Assembly: GCF_028683135.1 (NCBI RefSeq)
Contig: NZ_JAJUBB010000006.1
Coordinates: 186,001-250,000, forward strand
Origin: Enterovibrio qingdaonensis
GTDB lineage: Bacteria; Pseudomonadota; Gammaproteobacteria; Enterobacterales; Vibrionaceae
Reading direction: 5' to 3'
Length of the DNA: 64,000 nt
Shown one piece after another: positions 34,530 through 45,709 of this stretch (positions within the stretch are counted from its first letter, which is position 1; every line of letters starts with the position of its first letter). A program made the translations under genes and the position numbers. Under the pieces are notes generated by a model that worked only from the letters and a program-made list of their open reading frames with translations, searched no databases and was not told the DNA's origin.

Positions 34530-34710
34530 AGCCGTATCTACCTGAAAAGCCGTCCCCCGAAGAGTAGGCTAAATTTTACACGATGGTGTACAAGCGGCGA
34601 ATGTTAACGCAATCACATTTGCAATGATACCGTTTCAGATCAATGAAAGACGCTTGCTCGTCTAAGCAATTCCCCATATCCTTGTCGTGCTATTGATTAT
34701 GGGCCCCTTT

Positions 34711-36246
34711 ATGGAAACTGAGATAGAGTTAAAATTTTTTGTCTCTTCAGATTTTTCACGCCAAATTCGAGACAAAATCACTGATCTGAAAGTATTGCAA
34801 CAACGCCAAAAGCAGTTGGGCAATATCTACTACGACACCTCGGACTTTCTTTTACGTCAGTATGATATCGGTCTTCGTGTGAGACGTTACGATGACGTTT
34901 ATGTTCAAACATTGAAGACAGCCGGGCGCGTGGTGGCAGGTCTTCATCAGCGACCTGAGTACAATGCCGAGCTTGACTCTCCCGTTCCTGATCTTTCACT
35001 CATCCCGGCCGATGCATGGCCTGCAGGATTAGATGTTGATGCATTAAGCACTCAGCTTAATCCTTTGTTCTCTACAGATTTTGAACGTCAACAATGGCTG
35101 CTTGCGATGCCGGATAGTAGTCAGGTTGAGCTGGCGTTTGACAGTGGTGAAGTGACCACTGAAGCCGGTGGATACGACCCGATTTGCGAAGTTGAAATAG
35201 AACTGAAGTCGGGACAGACCGATGCGCTGTTTGTGCTGGCACGTGAGCTGGCAGAAAATGGTGGGCTGCGTTTGGGTAACCTCAGCAAAGCTGCACGAGG
35301 CTATCGTTTGTCGACGGATTATCAGGGGGATGCGGTTAAAGCGTTAAGCATCGCCCCTATCGCTAGTCAATTGTCTGCAGAGCAGACGTTTGTGAAGGTG
35401 TTGGAGCATGCGCTTGAGCACTGGCACTACCACGAGCAGATTTACGTTGAGCGTCCTGAACAGGAAGCCATTTTCGAAATTTGTAATGCTGTTGCACTGA
35501 TCCGCCAAGCCTTGTCACTCTACGGTGGGTTGATCCCACGTCGCGCCAGTGCGCTACTGCGCCAAGAGTTGCAGTGGCTGGAAGGTGAACTGAGCTGGAT
35601 CTACGAGTCTCGATCTATCGAACGTCTCTGTGAAGACAAAGGGTATTTCTTGCGTAAGCTCAATGCGCAGAAGTTACTTCGTCAAAAACTGGAAGCACGT
35701 TATGACGCGTTGCCAGAGCGCAGTGAAGTGTTGGAACTGCTGCACTCTTCGCGTTACTGCAATCTGCTGCTTGATCTGAGTCGTTGGATCCTGACGCGCG
35801 GTTGGCAGCCATTCTTGGATGATAAATCCCGTGAAAAACTGGCAGAGCCAATTCGTACCTTTGCGAACCGTTCGCTGGCACAATCGTGGGAAGAACTGTT
35901 AAGTGTGTTTGCGTTGAGCAATGAGCTGGATCGTTTCGGTTATCTGGATCAATTGCCGCGTCTAACACGAAACCTGCTTTCGGGTTGCTGTGTCGCATCC
36001 TTGTATGATGTTGAAGAGCGGGAAACATTCCGTCTTCCTTGGTTAGATCTGCTGCAGGGTATCGAAGACTTTATCTTACTTGAGCCAGTTCGCGCCCTCG
36101 TCGATGATGAAGATATCGATGAAGAAGATCGCGCGCAGATCGAAAAGTGGCTGCGTCGAAAGGAAGAGTCTTTGCTCCATGCCATGATGCAAAGTCGTCA
36201 GATAGGGGTGGGGCTCGATCCTTACTGGGATATCTACTACGAATAA
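34711..36246 (+). CDS. ygiF: Inorganic triphosphatase YgiF (CYTH-CHAD)
   Basis: 511 residues starting at ATG 34711, the frame-equivalent of the E. coli start. The CYTH tunnel domain (1-200) carries the E-x-E-x-K signature (Glu4, Glu6, Lys8), plus GLRVRR and CEVEIELKSG. A CHAD helical domain (about 220-500) follows. It hydrolyses tripolyphosphate in the cytoplasm. In E. coli ygiF also precedes glnE; here a chemoreceptor gene is inserted between them. Confidence 0.93.
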   Translation: METEIELKFFVSSDFSRQIRDKITDLKVLQQRQKQLGNIYYDTSDFLLRQYDIGLRVRRYDDVYVQTLKTAGRVVAGLHQRPEYNAELDSPVPDLSLIPADAWPAGLDVDALSTQLNPLFSTDFERQQWLLAMPDSSQVELAFDSGEVTTEAGGYDPICEVEIELKSGQTDALFVLARELAENGGLRLGNLSKAARGYRLSTDYQGDAVKALSIAPIASQLSAEQTFVKVLEHALEHWHYHEQIYVERPEQEAIFEICNAVALIRQALSLYGGLIPRRASALLRQELQWLEGELSWIYESRSIERLCEDKGYFLRKLNAQKLLRQKLEARYDALPERSEVLELLHSSRYCNLLLDLSRWILTRGWQPFLDDKSREKLAEPIRTFANRSLAQSWEELLSVFALSNELDRFGYLDQLPRLTRNLLSGCCVASLYDVEERETFRLPWLDLLQGIEDFILLEPVRALVDDEDIDEEDRAQIEKWLRRKEESLLHAMMQSRQIGVGLDPYWDIYYE

Positions 36247-36259
36247 CGTTCCGAATTCT

Positions 36260-36285
36260 AAAAAGCACCGCAAGGTGCTTTTTTT
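36260..36285 (+). terminator. ygiF terminator
   Basis: AAAAAGCACC-GCAA-GGTGCTTTTTTT, 14 bases after the stop. Confidence 0.9.
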
Positions 36286-36696
36286 ATCTCTTCGTTTTAC
36301 TGCGTTCTTTTCTCTTCCCCTTATCTCTTCACCTTCCTCATTCCGACTGTCTATTTGCGTCGACACTTTTTTATCGATTAGTGATTGTGATAACAATTAT
36401 TAAAAAAAGGCGCAATGCTAGCAGCATAAAACCCATACAAACGTCGATTTCTTTTACAGCGAATGAGATATAAATAAGGCAATTTCTAATAGTCGAGAAT
36501 GACGGAGTTATCCTCGACGCGTGAAAGATAAATAACAACGCATCCGCACATCCGATCTGACTCTCACTTTTGGCGTTATTCGCGAGTACCTGTTCAAATT
36601 TTGGGTCGATTTGCCGATACGTAAATGTACATCTTTATTGCTTGCGTACCCGGCGTTTAGGCGGGAGTTGTACCAATATCATGGAGATTATCAAGA
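36286..36696. other. Intergenic, promoter region of chemoreceptor
   Basis: 411 bases without a plausible gene. AT-rich with a short GATAACAATTATTAAAAAAA tract near 36390. No confident promoter boxes or operator were found. Confidence 0.4.
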
Positions 36697-38295
36697 ATGT
36701 CACAGATGATATTCAAGCCTTGGGAAAAGGCTATCTGCAACATCAAACTGGTACCGAAACTTGTTTTGCTGATGGTGTTTAGCACCCTCCTGCTCAGTGC
36801 GAAACAACTGTGGGATGCCAATACCTTCCGTGATTCAGTGACCCAAGTGACTGAATCCAACAGCCGCAGTCTCGCGATTCGCAGTGCTGAATTAAGCCTA
36901 ACATTACTCGCGCAGCCAGAAGGCCAAGCTCTTCTATCGCAGGTTCTTAACGCAGAAAATGCCACCAGTGCAGACGATGACTATGTGTTTGTCGTTAACA
37001 CAGTCAGTGGTGATGTGTTGGGGCATCCGCGTATCACATCGTTTGATGAACTTAGCTTGCCATTGGAAAATGGTAAGGTGCTGTCTGACCAACTTCGCAG
37101 CGAGCGAGGGGAGTTTATCTACCACCTTCAGTCAGAAGATCGTCACGGTATTGTGGTGCCTGTCGCTGGCACGGATTGGGTAAGTATTGCATCACAGCCG
37201 GATTCGGCAGCAAGCCATTACTATCAAGCGTATCTCAAGCAGGTCATTTGGCAGACGTTGGTTATGATCGCGGCCTTTATGGTGATCCTGCTAGGGGCAT
37301 CTAGCATGATGCTGCGTCAGATCAATTGCTTGATTGATGGAATTCGCAATATGGCTGGCAAGAACCTGAGTGTGCCAATTTTGATGGATTGCCGTGATGA
37401 GTTTGGTGAAATCGCCTCTGAGCTTGAGAAAACACGTGTTCAGTTGGTGGGTGTGATCAAGGCGCAGCGCAGTTCTTCGGAAGAGCTTTCAGAGATTGCT
37501 GAGGTGATGACGATCAGCATGGATGAAACGCGCGAGTCTGCGAAAGAGCAGTTCGACGAGATTGACCATCTGGCGTCAGCCATGAGTGAGATGTCATCGA
37601 CAGTACAAGAAGTGGCAGGCCATGCGCGCGCGGCTTCGCAAGCGACGGAAAGCTCTCGTACTCAAGCGATAGCGGGTCAACAGTACGTGGCTAACACCAT
37701 TGGTACGATCAACAAACTGTCTCAGGATATTCGCGATTCGGCGGGTGTGGTCAATCAAGTTGAAGAGCGCGTGGATAAGATAAGTTCTGTGGTGGTGACG
37801 ATCCAAGGGATCTCTGAGCAAACCAACTTGCTAGCATTGAATGCCGCCATTGAGGCTGCGCGTGCAGGTGAAGCGGGGCGGGGTTTTGCTGTGGTTGCAG
37901 ATGAAGTCCGCAATCTGGCACAAAACACCCAAAAAGCGACAGTGGAAATTCAGGACATGATCACCCAGCTTCAGTCTTCTGCGCAGCAAGCGGTTGGCTT
38001 AATGGAGCAAAGCGTCATTGAAGCGGTAGAAAGTGTCGAGTCGGTCAGCAAGGCTGGTGATGAGCTGAACCTGATTGTCGAGCAGATTGATCAAATCAAC
38101 GACATGAACTTCCACATTGCCTCGGCGGCTGAACAACAAGCGTCTGTGGCGGATGAGATGAATGCCAATCTCACCAATGTGCGCGAGATTGTTCAGGCTT
38201 CGGTCATGGTGGTCACTGAGCTTGCTGAGACATCTGGCAGCATGCAAAACAACGCTGCGGAGCTTGATCTGAAAATTAAAGAGTTTGCAGTTTAA
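36697..38295 (+). CDS. Methyl-accepting chemotaxis protein
   Basis: 532 residues. TM1 is at about 17-36, a periplasmic sensor of some 145 residues resembles a small Cache-like domain (DDYVFVVNTVSGDVLGHPR), and TM2 is at about 183-205. HAMP and the signalling coiled coil follow. The CheA/CheW-binding hairpin lies near 373-404 (EQTNLLALNAAIEAARAGE, then GRGFAVVADEVR). It senses an unknown ligand and controls flagellar rotation. It is inserted between ygiF and glnE, with its own terminator, so probably an independent acquisition relative to E. coli order. Confidence 0.95.
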   Translation: MSQMIFKPWEKAICNIKLVPKLVLLMVFSTLLLSAKQLWDANTFRDSVTQVTESNSRSLAIRSAELSLTLLAQPEGQALLSQVLNAENATSADDDYVFVVNTVSGDVLGHPRITSFDELSLPLENGKVLSDQLRSERGEFIYHLQSEDRHGIVVPVAGTDWVSIASQPDSAASHYYQAYLKQVIWQTLVMIAAFMVILLGASSMMLRQINCLIDGIRNMAGKNLSVPILMDCRDEFGEIASELEKTRVQLVGVIKAQRSSSEELSEIAEVMTISMDETRESAKEQFDEIDHLASAMSEMSSTVQEVAGHARAASQATESSRTQAIAGQQYVANTIGTINKLSQDIRDSAGVVNQVEERVDKISSVVVTIQGISEQTNLLALNAAIEAARAGEAGRGFAVVADEVRNLAQNTQKATVEIQDMITQLQSSAQQAVGLMEQSVIEAVESVESVSKAGDELNLIVEQIDQINDMNFHIASAAEQQASVADEMNANLTNVREIVQASVMVVTELAETSGSMQNNAAELDLKIKEFAV

Positions 38296-38314
38296 CAGCG
38301 ACACTTCAGTCAAG

Positions 38315-38344
38315 AAGCCCACCGCATGCGTGGGCTTTTTTTAT
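38315..38344 (+). terminator. Chemoreceptor gene terminator
   Basis: AAGCCCAC-cgcatgc-GTGGGCTT followed by TTTTT. Confidence 0.88.
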
Positions 38345-38387
38345 GTTATTTTAATCCACTAAGCAAAGGTAATAGGGAACGGAGTAC

Positions 38388-41279
38388 ATGGTGTTGCCAA
38401 CGGAATTGGAAGCGTGCGTTGCGCGCAGATTGGAACAACTGTCAGAAAAGCAGCCTCAAAACGTAGAGAGTTGGCAAGGTGAGGACAGGGAACGTTTGTT
38501 ACGAACCTTGGGATTGAGCGACTTTATTGCCGAGTCGTTTATTCATGATGAAACCTTATTACCTTGGATGCTGGAACGTCAATTGCCCCAGCTCCGCGCG
38601 CCCCACTACCGTAAAAAGCTGAAAGCGATTCTCGATGCTCAGCTAGATGAAAACAGTGTGATGCGTGAGCTGCGCCGTTTCCGCCGCCGCGAAATGACGT
38701 GGTTGGCGTGGCATGACTTTAACAACTCCCTTTCTTTAGACGAGAGCCTTTCTCATATCTCCAAGCTCGCCGAAGCCATGATTATGGAAGCGTACGGTTG
38801 GTTGTATGCTAAGTGCTGCGAAGAGTGGGGAACGCCGTATGATGCGGAGGGGAATCCGCAACCGATGCTTATTTTGGGGATGGGGAAACTCGGTGGTGGT
38901 GAGCTGAACTTCTCGTCAGACATCGATTTGATTTTTACCTACCCAGAAAATGGGGAGACTCAAGGTGCACGCCGCAGCATTGCTAATGCGCAGTTCTTTA
39001 CTCGGTTAGGGCAACGCCTGATCAAAGCACTCGACCAGCAAACCTTTGATGGTTTTTGCTATCGGGTTGATATGCGATTACGTCCATTTGGTGATAGCGG
39101 CCCGCTCGTCATGAGCTTTGCTGCATTGGAAGATTATTACCAAGAACAGGGGCGTGATTGGGAACGTTACGCCATGATCAAAGCAAGGGTGATGGGCAAG
39201 GAGCAATTTGCCTGTTATCAGACCTTGCGCCAACTCCTTCGGCCCTTTGTTTTTCGCCGCTACATCGACTTCAGTGCGATTCAATCACTGCGTCGTATGA
39301 AAGCCCTTATCCGCAGTGAAGCGCGTCGCCGTGGCGTGAATAACAACATTAAAATTGGTGCTGGCGGCATTCGCGAAATCGAATTTATCGCGCAATCTTT
39401 CCAGCTTATACGTGGCGGACGCGATCCGATTTTGCGTAAGCGTGGCTTGTTTATCACGCTAGGCGCGATTCGAGAATTGGCACTGTTACCTGAAGCAGAC
39501 GTGGATACCTTGGAAGCGTCATACCGCTTCTTGCGCCGCCTTGAGAACTTGCTGCAAGCGATTGACGATAAGCAGACGCAAACACTGCCTGATACGCCAA
39601 GAGATCAAGCTCGCCTGGCGGTGGCGATGGGCGAAGAGAACTGGGACGCTTTGACGGCCAGTCTCAGTCACCACATGGCGGGTGTTCACGCGATATTCGA
39701 TGATTTGATCGGTGACGAAGAAGAAGGGGAGGATGAGCAGATCTCGCCTGATTTTCGTGTGATCTGGGATGGAGGACGCGATCCCGAGTTAGTCGAAAAG
39801 ATCCTGACAGACATGGCGGCACCGGATGCGGCGGACAATGCAATGGCATTGCTCCGATTCAAAGAAGAGCTGGCGAAGCGAACCTTGGGCCCACGTGGTC
39901 GTGAGGTGATCAATCGACTGATGCCTGTGCTTTTAAGCCATATTTTGTGCCGAGAAGACGGCACAGTTGTGTTGGCGAGAATCATTAAGCTTTTGATGCG
40001 TATCGCCACGCGGACGACCTACTTGGAACTGCTTGATGAGCACCATGCTGCCATTGTCCAGCTTGTGCGTTTGTGCAGTGCAAGCCCGATGGTTGCGGAT
40101 CAGCTTGCCAGCTACCCAATCTTGCTCGATGAGCTTTTGGATCTTCAGCATCTTTATAACCCGACGCCGTTTGAAGAATACGGTAATGAGTTGTTTGAGT
40201 TTCTTGCCCGTATCCCTGAAGAGGATATGGAGCAGCAAATGGAGATGATCAGGCAATACAAACAGACGCAGTTGCTTCGCATTGCGGCTGCAGATATCGC
40301 GGGTATCTTGCCTGTCATGAAAGTCAGTGACCACCTGACGTATCTGGCAGAAGCCATTGTGGGTGCGGTGGTGAATCAGGCGTGGTACCAGATGGTATCG
40401 AAGTATGGTCAGCCCACGCATCTTGCTGGTCGTGATGGTCGCGGGTTTGCAGTTGTCGGTTACGGCAAGGTGGGTGGCATTGAGCTGGGCTATGGCTCAG
40501 ACCTCGATGTGGTTTTCTTGCATGACTGCCCTGAAAATGTTTATACCGATGGCTCGAAAGAAATCGATGGCCGCCAATTCTATCTGCGTCTTGCGCAGCG
40601 TATCGTGCATTTATTCTCGACCCGCACAGCATCGGGCGTTTTGTATGAGATAGATACCCGACTGCGTCCATCGGGCGCGTCAGGCATGCTTGTTACGACG
40701 GTTGAATCATTTGAAGATTATCAGAACAAGGAAGCGTGGACATGGGAGCATCAGGCTCTGGTGCGTACGCGAATGATCTATGGCGATCTTGCCTTACAAA
40801 AAGGTTTCGCTAAGGTGCGTAAGTCTGTGCTGGCCAAAGTGCGTGATAACGATGCATTGCGTAAAGATGTGGCGGATATGCGCGTAAAAATGCGTGAGCA
40901 CTTGGGAAGCAAACAGGCGGATAAATTTCATATCAAGCAAGATCCCGGTGGCATCACTGATATTGAATTCATCACGCAATATTTGGTGTTGGCAAACAGC
41001 CATGAAGAGCCTGCACTGACGCGCTGGAGTGACAATGCACGCATTCTGGAAGACATGGCACAAGCGGGTATTGTCGATACGTCTCAGGCACTTGCGCTGC
41101 GTGATGCCTATGTTCTGATGCGCGACGAAATTCACCGCCTAAACTTGCTGGATGCCTCCGTAGAAGTGGACGATGGTAAATTCATTGCAGAGCGGGAAAT
41201 CGTGAAAGACGCGTGGGCAATGTGGATGACAACAGCACTAGTCGATGATGAAACGGTCGATGAAAAGAGCCCAGAGTAA
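38388..41279 (+). CDS. glnE: Glutamine synthetase adenylyltransferase GlnE
   Basis: 963 residues, two similar nucleotidyltransferase halves. The N-terminal deadenylylating half has [20 protein letters not shown] (about 164-183); the C-terminal adenylylating half has [20 protein letters not shown] (about 690-709). Each DxD pair binds metals. It adds or removes AMP on glutamine synthetase according to PII state. GGAG precedes the ATG by four bases. Family-typical length. Confidence 0.97.
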   Translation: MVLPTELEACVARRLEQLSEKQPQNVESWQGEDRERLLRTLGLSDFIAESFIHDETLLPWMLERQLPQLRAPHYRKKLKAILDAQLDENSVMRELRRFRRREMTWLAWHDFNNSLSLDESLSHISKLAEAMIMEAYGWLYAKCCEEWGTPYDAEGNPQPMLILGMGKLGGGELNFSSDIDLIFTYPENGETQGARRSIANAQFFTRLGQRLIKALDQQTFDGFCYRVDMRLRPFGDSGPLVMSFAALEDYYQEQGRDWERYAMIKARVMGKEQFACYQTLRQLLRPFVFRRYIDFSAIQSLRRMKALIRSEARRRGVNNNIKIGAGGIREIEFIAQSFQLIRGGRDPILRKRGLFITLGAIRELALLPEADVDTLEASYRFLRRLENLLQAIDDKQTQTLPDTPRDQARLAVAMGEENWDALTASLSHHMAGVHAIFDDLIGDEEEGEDEQISPDFRVIWDGGRDPELVEKILTDMAAPDAADNAMALLRFKEELAKRTLGPRGREVINRLMPVLLSHILCREDGTVVLARIIKLLMRIATRTTYLELLDEHHAAIVQLVRLCSASPMVADQLASYPILLDELLDLQHLYNPTPFEEYGNELFEFLARIPEEDMEQQMEMIRQYKQTQLLRIAAADIAGILPVMKVSDHLTYLAEAIVGAVVNQAWYQMVSKYGQPTHLAGRDGRGFAVVGYGKVGGIELGYGSDLDVVFLHDCPENVYTDGSKEIDGRQFYLRLAQRIVHLFSTRTASGVLYEIDTRLRPSGASGMLVTTVESFEDYQNKEAWTWEHQALVRTRMIYGDLALQKGFAKVRKSVLAKVRDNDALRKDVADMRVKMREHLGSKQADKFHIKQDPGGITDIEFITQYLVLANSHEEPALTRWSDNARILEDMAQAGIVDTSQALALRDAYVLMRDEIHRLNLLDASVEVDDGKFIAEREIVKDAWAMWMTTALVDDETVDEKSPE

Positions 41280-41308
41280 GTCGGTAAGATAGGCTTCGAA
41301 GGGGTATT

Positions 41309-41335
41309 AAAAAAGGCGCATGATGCGCCTTTTTT
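41309..41335. terminator. Bidirectional terminator glnE/lpxL
   Basis: AAAAAAGGCGCA-tga-TGCGCCTTTTTT between convergent genes. Confidence 0.92.
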
Positions 41336-41338
41336 ATA

Positions 41339-42268
41339 TCAGTCATACAATGATGGCTCGCCTTCTGGGCGACTTTTAAATCGACGGTGCAACCACATGT
41401 ACTGTTCAGGTGCGCGCATGATTGAACGCTCAACAAACTTGTTGGTGTAGATAGCCGATGCTTCTGCATCATCATACGGAAAAGCGTCCATCGGCGTATC
41501 AAAGGTCAGCGTGTAGCCTGTTCCGTCTCGGTCTCGCGTGAAGGTTGCGGAGCTGACGAGACACTTGCTTGCGCTGGCAAGAAGGTGAGTACCGGTTGTG
41601 GTACAAGCTTTCTCTACCGCAAAGAACGGTGCCCATGCATAACGGTGACGACCGTAGTCATGATCCGGTGCATACCAGACAAAATCCCCGTTTCGCAGAC
41701 GTTTGATCATTTGTTTTACGTCACGTCGCTCGATCAGCGAGTTCTCTCGACCGCGCCCACGATATTGGAACCAATCATAAACAGGGTTGGTATTAGGACG
41801 ATAAACGCCATAACCCGTTGTATGAAGTCCGAATGCGCGGCAGCCTAACTCTAGATTGAATGAGTGAACGGCGGTAACCAGTACGCCCCTGCCTTCGGCT
41901 TTAAGCTTTTCGATTTGCTCGAAACCGACATATTTCACGTGTTTTTTCACACGCCATGCCGGCCAAAACCACGCCATACAGGTTTCAAAAAACGCCAGAC
42001 CCATGTGCTCGAAGTTTTCGCGCAACAGCGTTTCACGTTCTGCTCCCGTCATTTCTGGGAAGCACAGTTCGAGGTTTCGCTTGGCAATTTTTTTGCGGCT
42101 TTTGAAGAACTTCATAATGAGAAGTCCCAACTTTCTACCTAAAAAGCGTTGCGTGCGATACGGCAACCAACTTAATAGGAACATTAAGCCAACGCCAATC
42201 CAAGTATGAAGATACTTCGGATGTAGGAAGGACCATTTAAACGTTGGCACGTCAGATTTTTTACTCAT
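41339..42268 (-). CDS. lpxL: Lipid A lauroyl acyltransferase (LpxL-type)
   Basis: 309 residues from ATG 42266-42268 (a longer frame from 42304 is possible). An N-terminal membrane helix (about 22-38) is followed by RNLELCFPEM and the catalytic H-x4-E (His135, Glu140). YRPNTNPVYDWFQ, WYAPDHDYG and PEQYMWLHRRFKSRPEG are close to E. coli LpxL. The residue after the catalytic His is Ser where LpxL usually has Phe. It acylates Kdo2-lipid IVA at the inner membrane. Lies next to hldE, another LPS gene. Confidence 0.9.
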   Translation of the reverse strand: MSKKSDVPTFKWSFLHPKYLHTWIGVGLMFLLSWLPYRTQRFLGRKLGLLIMKFFKSRKKIAKRNLELCFPEMTGAERETLLRENFEHMGLAFFETCMAWFWPAWRVKKHVKYVGFEQIEKLKAEGRGVLVTAVHSFNLELGCRAFGLHTTGYGVYRPNTNPVYDWFQYRGRGRENSLIERRDVKQMIKRLRNGDFVWYAPDHDYGRHRYAWAPFFAVEKACTTTGTHLLASASKCLVSSATFTRDRDGTGYTLTFDTPMDAFPYDDAEASAIYTNKFVERSIMRAPEQYMWLHRRFKSRPEGEPSLYD

Positions 42269-42571
42269 GACAGTGAGGTATTTCCTAACAATAAAGCAAG
42301 TCAATCGAGGTGGGCATTGTATACCGAAATCTATCCGCCGTGCATATTTCAGTCCAGCAAGGGCCCCTAAAGTTAATTGTTAGACAGGAATGGTTCAGGA
42401 GCCAACCTGTTCGGCTGTCGCTTTAAAGTCTTTATGGTAATATCGCGAACATTATTTTGTAGGCAGTGCAGCTACCTGATGATCAAATGCTGCACGCGCT
42501 TGCCGAACGCTTAACAGATAAAAGCAAACGACACAGCAAGGGTGAAAAGGCCCTTACGCTTGGAGAATACA

Positions 42572-44005
42572 ATGAAACTGACTTTGCCTGACTATCAGCT
42601 AGCGAATGTTCTGGTTGTTGGTGATGTAATGCTTGACCGCTACTGGTATGGCCCAACAGGTCGCATTTCACCAGAAGCACCGGTTCCAGTGGTACAAATC
42701 AATCAAACAGAAGAGCGTCCAGGCGGTGCCGCTAACGTTGCAATGAACATTGCAGCATTGGGCGGTAAGGCAAGACTTATCGGTTTGGTAGGTCAGGATG
42801 AGCAAGCAAATGTTCTGAATGACAAGCTGTGTTCATTGAAAGTGGATTGTGATTTTGTCGGTCTGGCAGATTTTCCGACCATCACCAAGCTACGCGTCAT
42901 GAGCCGCAATCAGCAATTGATCCGTTTGGACTTTGAAGAAGGCTTCCACAACGTTGATCCCCAGCCGATGCTGGATCGCATTGAAGCAGCACTGCCAAAC
43001 ACCAAAGCGATGATCTTGTCTGATTACGCGAAAGGTGCGCTGGTAAACGTTCAGCCAATGATCAAACTGGCACGCCAAGCAGGCGTTGCAACGCTGGTGG
43101 ATCCAAAAGGCACTGACTTTGAACGTTACCGCGGTGCTACGCTACTGACACCAAACATGAGCGAGTTTGAAGCGGTAGTTGGCGCATGCCATACCGAAGA
43201 AGATATCGTTGAACGTGGTCTGGCTCTGATTGAGAAGTTTGAGTTTGATGCCATGCTGGTGACGCGAAGCGAAAATGGCATGACCTTGCTGCGTGCGGGC
43301 CAAGAGCCACTGAACCTGCCGACATTGGCGAAAGAAGTGTATGACGTAACGGGTGCGGGCGATACGGTGATTTCCGTGCTTGCTGCATCTCTTGCTGCGG
43401 GTAAACCAATCGAAGACGCATGTGCTCTGGCAAATGCGGCTGCTGGTGTGGTTGTTGGTAAGCTGGGTACCTCGACCTTGTCGACCATCGAATTGACCGA
43501 AGCAGTTCACGGTAGCCACCAATCAGGCTTTGGTGTGGTGACCGAAGAGCAATTGAAAGCGTCGGTACAAATGGCAAAAGCGCGTGGCGAAAAAGTCGTC
43601 ATGACCAACGGTTGTTTCGATATCCTGCATGCGGGCCACGTTGCTTACCTAAACGAAGCGGCGAAACTAGGTGACCGCCTGATTGTTGCAGTAAACACTG
43701 ATGAGTCCGTACGTGGTCTGAAAGGCCCGGGTCGTCCTGTGAACCCAACCGATCGCCGTATGGCGGTATTGGCAGGTTTGGGTGCCGTGGATTGGGTTGT
43801 GCCTTTTAACGAAGAAACACCACAACGTTTGATCGGTGAAGTGCTGCCAAGCTTGCTGGTGAAAGGCGGAGACTACAAGCCAGAAGAGATTGCTGGTGGT
43901 CAAGAAGTGATTGTGGCTGGCGGTGAAGTGCTGGTTTTGAACTTCGAAGACGGTTGTTCAACGACAGAGATCATTAATTCGATCCTGAGCGGACACAACA
44001 ACTGA
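42572..44005 (+). CDS. hldE: Bifunctional heptose kinase/ADP-heptose synthase HldE
   Basis: 477 residues, the E. coli length, from ATG 42572 with GGAGA upstream. The ribokinase-like first half (about 1-318) phosphorylates heptose-7-phosphate at C1; [12 protein letters not shown] is its catalytic loop. The second half (about 344-477) is an adenylyltransferase with [16 protein letters not shown] (HAGH). It makes the ADP-heptose precursor for LPS inner core. Terminator follows. Confidence 0.97.
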   Translation: MKLTLPDYQLANVLVVGDVMLDRYWYGPTGRISPEAPVPVVQINQTEERPGGAANVAMNIAALGGKARLIGLVGQDEQANVLNDKLCSLKVDCDFVGLADFPTITKLRVMSRNQQLIRLDFEEGFHNVDPQPMLDRIEAALPNTKAMILSDYAKGALVNVQPMIKLARQAGVATLVDPKGTDFERYRGATLLTPNMSEFEAVVGACHTEEDIVERGLALIEKFEFDAMLVTRSENGMTLLRAGQEPLNLPTLAKEVYDVTGAGDTVISVLAASLAAGKPIEDACALANAAAGVVVGKLGTSTLSTIELTEAVHGSHQSGFGVVTEEQLKASVQMAKARGEKVVMTNGCFDILHAGHVAYLNEAAKLGDRLIVAVNTDESVRGLKGPGRPVNPTDRRMAVLAGLGAVDWVVPFNEETPQRLIGEVLPSLLVKGGDYKPEEIAGGQEVIVAGGEVLVLNFEDGCSTTEIINSILSGHNN

Positions 44006-44027
44006 TAGCGCATTCGCGAACAGACAT

Positions 44028-44055
44028 AAAAAAGGCACCATTCGGTGCCTTTTTT
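44028..44055. terminator. Bidirectional terminator hldE/tolC
   Basis: AAAAAAGGCACC-attc-GGTGCCTTTTTT between the converging genes hldE and tolC. Confidence 0.92.
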
Positions 44056-44084
44056 CTATCTAAAGTAATGTCACGTATCTGTGA

Positions 44085-45407
44085 TTACTTAGGCTCAACC
44101 AGACCGTTGTTGATATCAACCAGATCTTGCTCGCTTAGCGAACCTACAGCTTGACGCAGTTGCAGAACGCTAAGGATGTAGTCGTAACGTGCATCTGACA
44201 GATTACGGTTCGCGTCATACAGGCTGCGTGTCGCATCCAGTACGTCAACAATGGTACGGGTACCTACTTCAAAGCCAGCTTCGGTTGCTTCCAGTGCAGA
44301 ACGCTGAGAAACCACGGTTTGCTCGTACGCTTTCAGTGCACCAATGCTCGCGTTGATGTTGTTGTAGAACGCACGTACGTCTTTCACGGTAGTGCGGTAA
44401 GTACCTTCCAATTGCTCAGACGCTGCCACATAGTTGAATTGCGCTTGTTTTACGCCTGCATCCACACTGCCGCCTGAGTACAGAGGCATTGAGAAGTTAA
44501 TGCCTGCGGTAAACTGGTTGTTGCTGGCGTCACGAGACAGGGTTTTGTTGTCCTGATCCGAGTAGCCATAACCTGCATTCAGCGTCAGTGATGGCAAGTG
44601 GCCAGCTTCAGCTAGCGAGATGCGCTCTTTCGCCGCATCACGCGTGATACGCTGTGCCAGCAGTGACAAGTTTTCTTGTTCTGCTTTCTTCACTAGCTCA
44701 TCGACAACTTGCTCAGGACGGCTTGCAGAGAAGGCCTTGGTGTTAAGCGCGTAAAGATCCGCGTGGCTTTGGCCTGTGATTTCACGTAGCTCTTCGTAGC
44801 TGTTCGCCACTTCGTTTTCAGACAGAATTTCTTGAGCCAGAACAGAGTCATACTGCGCTTGGGCATCATACACATCAGTGATGGCTGATAGTCCCACTTC
44901 AAAACGTTGCTTAGTTTGCTCTAGCTGACGGCCTACCGCGGCTTTTTCTGCGCGAACAAAGACCAAATCATCTGCTGCTTTCAATACGTTAAAATACGCT
45001 TGTGATACGCGGAGAATAAGAGCTTGTTGCTGTGCTGCGTATACGGCATCGGCCTGACGCGCAGTGATTTCAGCAATATCCAGGTTGATCCAGCTGTTTT
45101 GGTTAAACAGTTGCTGGCTGACATCAACGCCTGCGGACAGGGTATTCGTGTCAAAAAAAGGACCTGTGTAGCTTTCTTCGCTATTACGCACAAGGTTGTA
45201 ACCTGCCGACAGATTAATTTGTGGCAAGGTGGTACCGCGGTTTACGCCAACTTGGGCAAATGCAGCATCGCGGGTAGCGGCATACTGCAGAAGTGTTGGA
45301 TCACTTTGTTTTGCTTGCTCATAGACTTGCAATAGATCATCTGCACTCGCAAGCGGAGTTGCGGTGCCTAGCGCAACCCCGATAAAAATGGGAAGCAATT
45401 TCTTCAT
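44085..45407 (-). CDS. tolC: Outer-membrane channel TolC
   Basis: 440 residues. Signal peptide 1-22 (ASA before DDLLQVYEQ) leads to two repeats of the outer-membrane-factor fold: each starts with a DLLQVYEQAKQSDP- or LVKKAEQENLSLL-like helix pair and includes strands such as PQINLSAGYNLVRN and PSLTLNAGYGYSDQ. It forms the trimeric exit duct for multidrug efflux and type I secretion. Divergent from nudF as in E. coli. Confidence 0.96.
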   Translation of the reverse strand: MKKLLPIFIGVALGTATPLASADDLLQVYEQAKQSDPTLLQYAATRDAAFAQVGVNRGTTLPQINLSAGYNLVRNSEESYTGPFFDTNTLSAGVDVSQQLFNQNSWINLDIAEITARQADAVYAAQQQALILRVSQAYFNVLKAADDLVFVRAEKAAVGRQLEQTKQRFEVGLSAITDVYDAQAQYDSVLAQEILSENEVANSYEELREITGQSHADLYALNTKAFSASRPEQVVDELVKKAEQENLSLLAQRITRDAAKERISLAEAGHLPSLTLNAGYGYSDQDNKTLSRDASNNQFTAGINFSMPLYSGGSVDAGVKQAQFNYVAASEQLEGTYRTTVKDVRAFYNNINASIGALKAYEQTVVSQRSALEATEAGFEVGTRTIVDVLDATRSLYDANRNLSDARYDYILSVLQLRQAVGSLSEQDLVDINNGLVEPK

Positions 45408-45450
45408 AGTAGGTAGTCCCTGAACTTGTCATATTCTAATAAATTGCTGA

Positions 45451-45497
45451 TATACCCAAATGACCTGAGCTCTGCATCTTCAGGTTGCTTGGGTATA
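45451..45497. repeat. TATACCCAA palindromic interspersed repeat
   Basis: Outer arms TATACCCAA and TTGGGTATA are perfect, and inner arms ACCTGA and TCAGGT are perfect, around a GCTCTGCATCT centre. Related partial copies lie at 29212 and 55419. It sits in the tolC-nudF divergent region. Confidence 0.7.
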
Positions 45498-45709
45498 GAG
45501 GTATCCGACCCTAGTGTAAACCAAGCTTGCTTACTTGAAACTGACAATGTGATGGTTTCTTGAGAAAAAGTGATTGTAAAACCGTCACTGCAATAAATAT
45601 ATTCAAATAATTCTGCAATCCATACCAAAAAAGTAAAGGTTTTAGATTGCAGCCTCTTGCGCAACGACACTATTATTTGCCTCCATCCTTCAAAGAAAGG
45701 GGTACTTCC

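Noticed and set aside
45647-45709. Upstream extension of nudF
   Set aside because: GTG at 45710 with AAAGGGG restores the exact family length.
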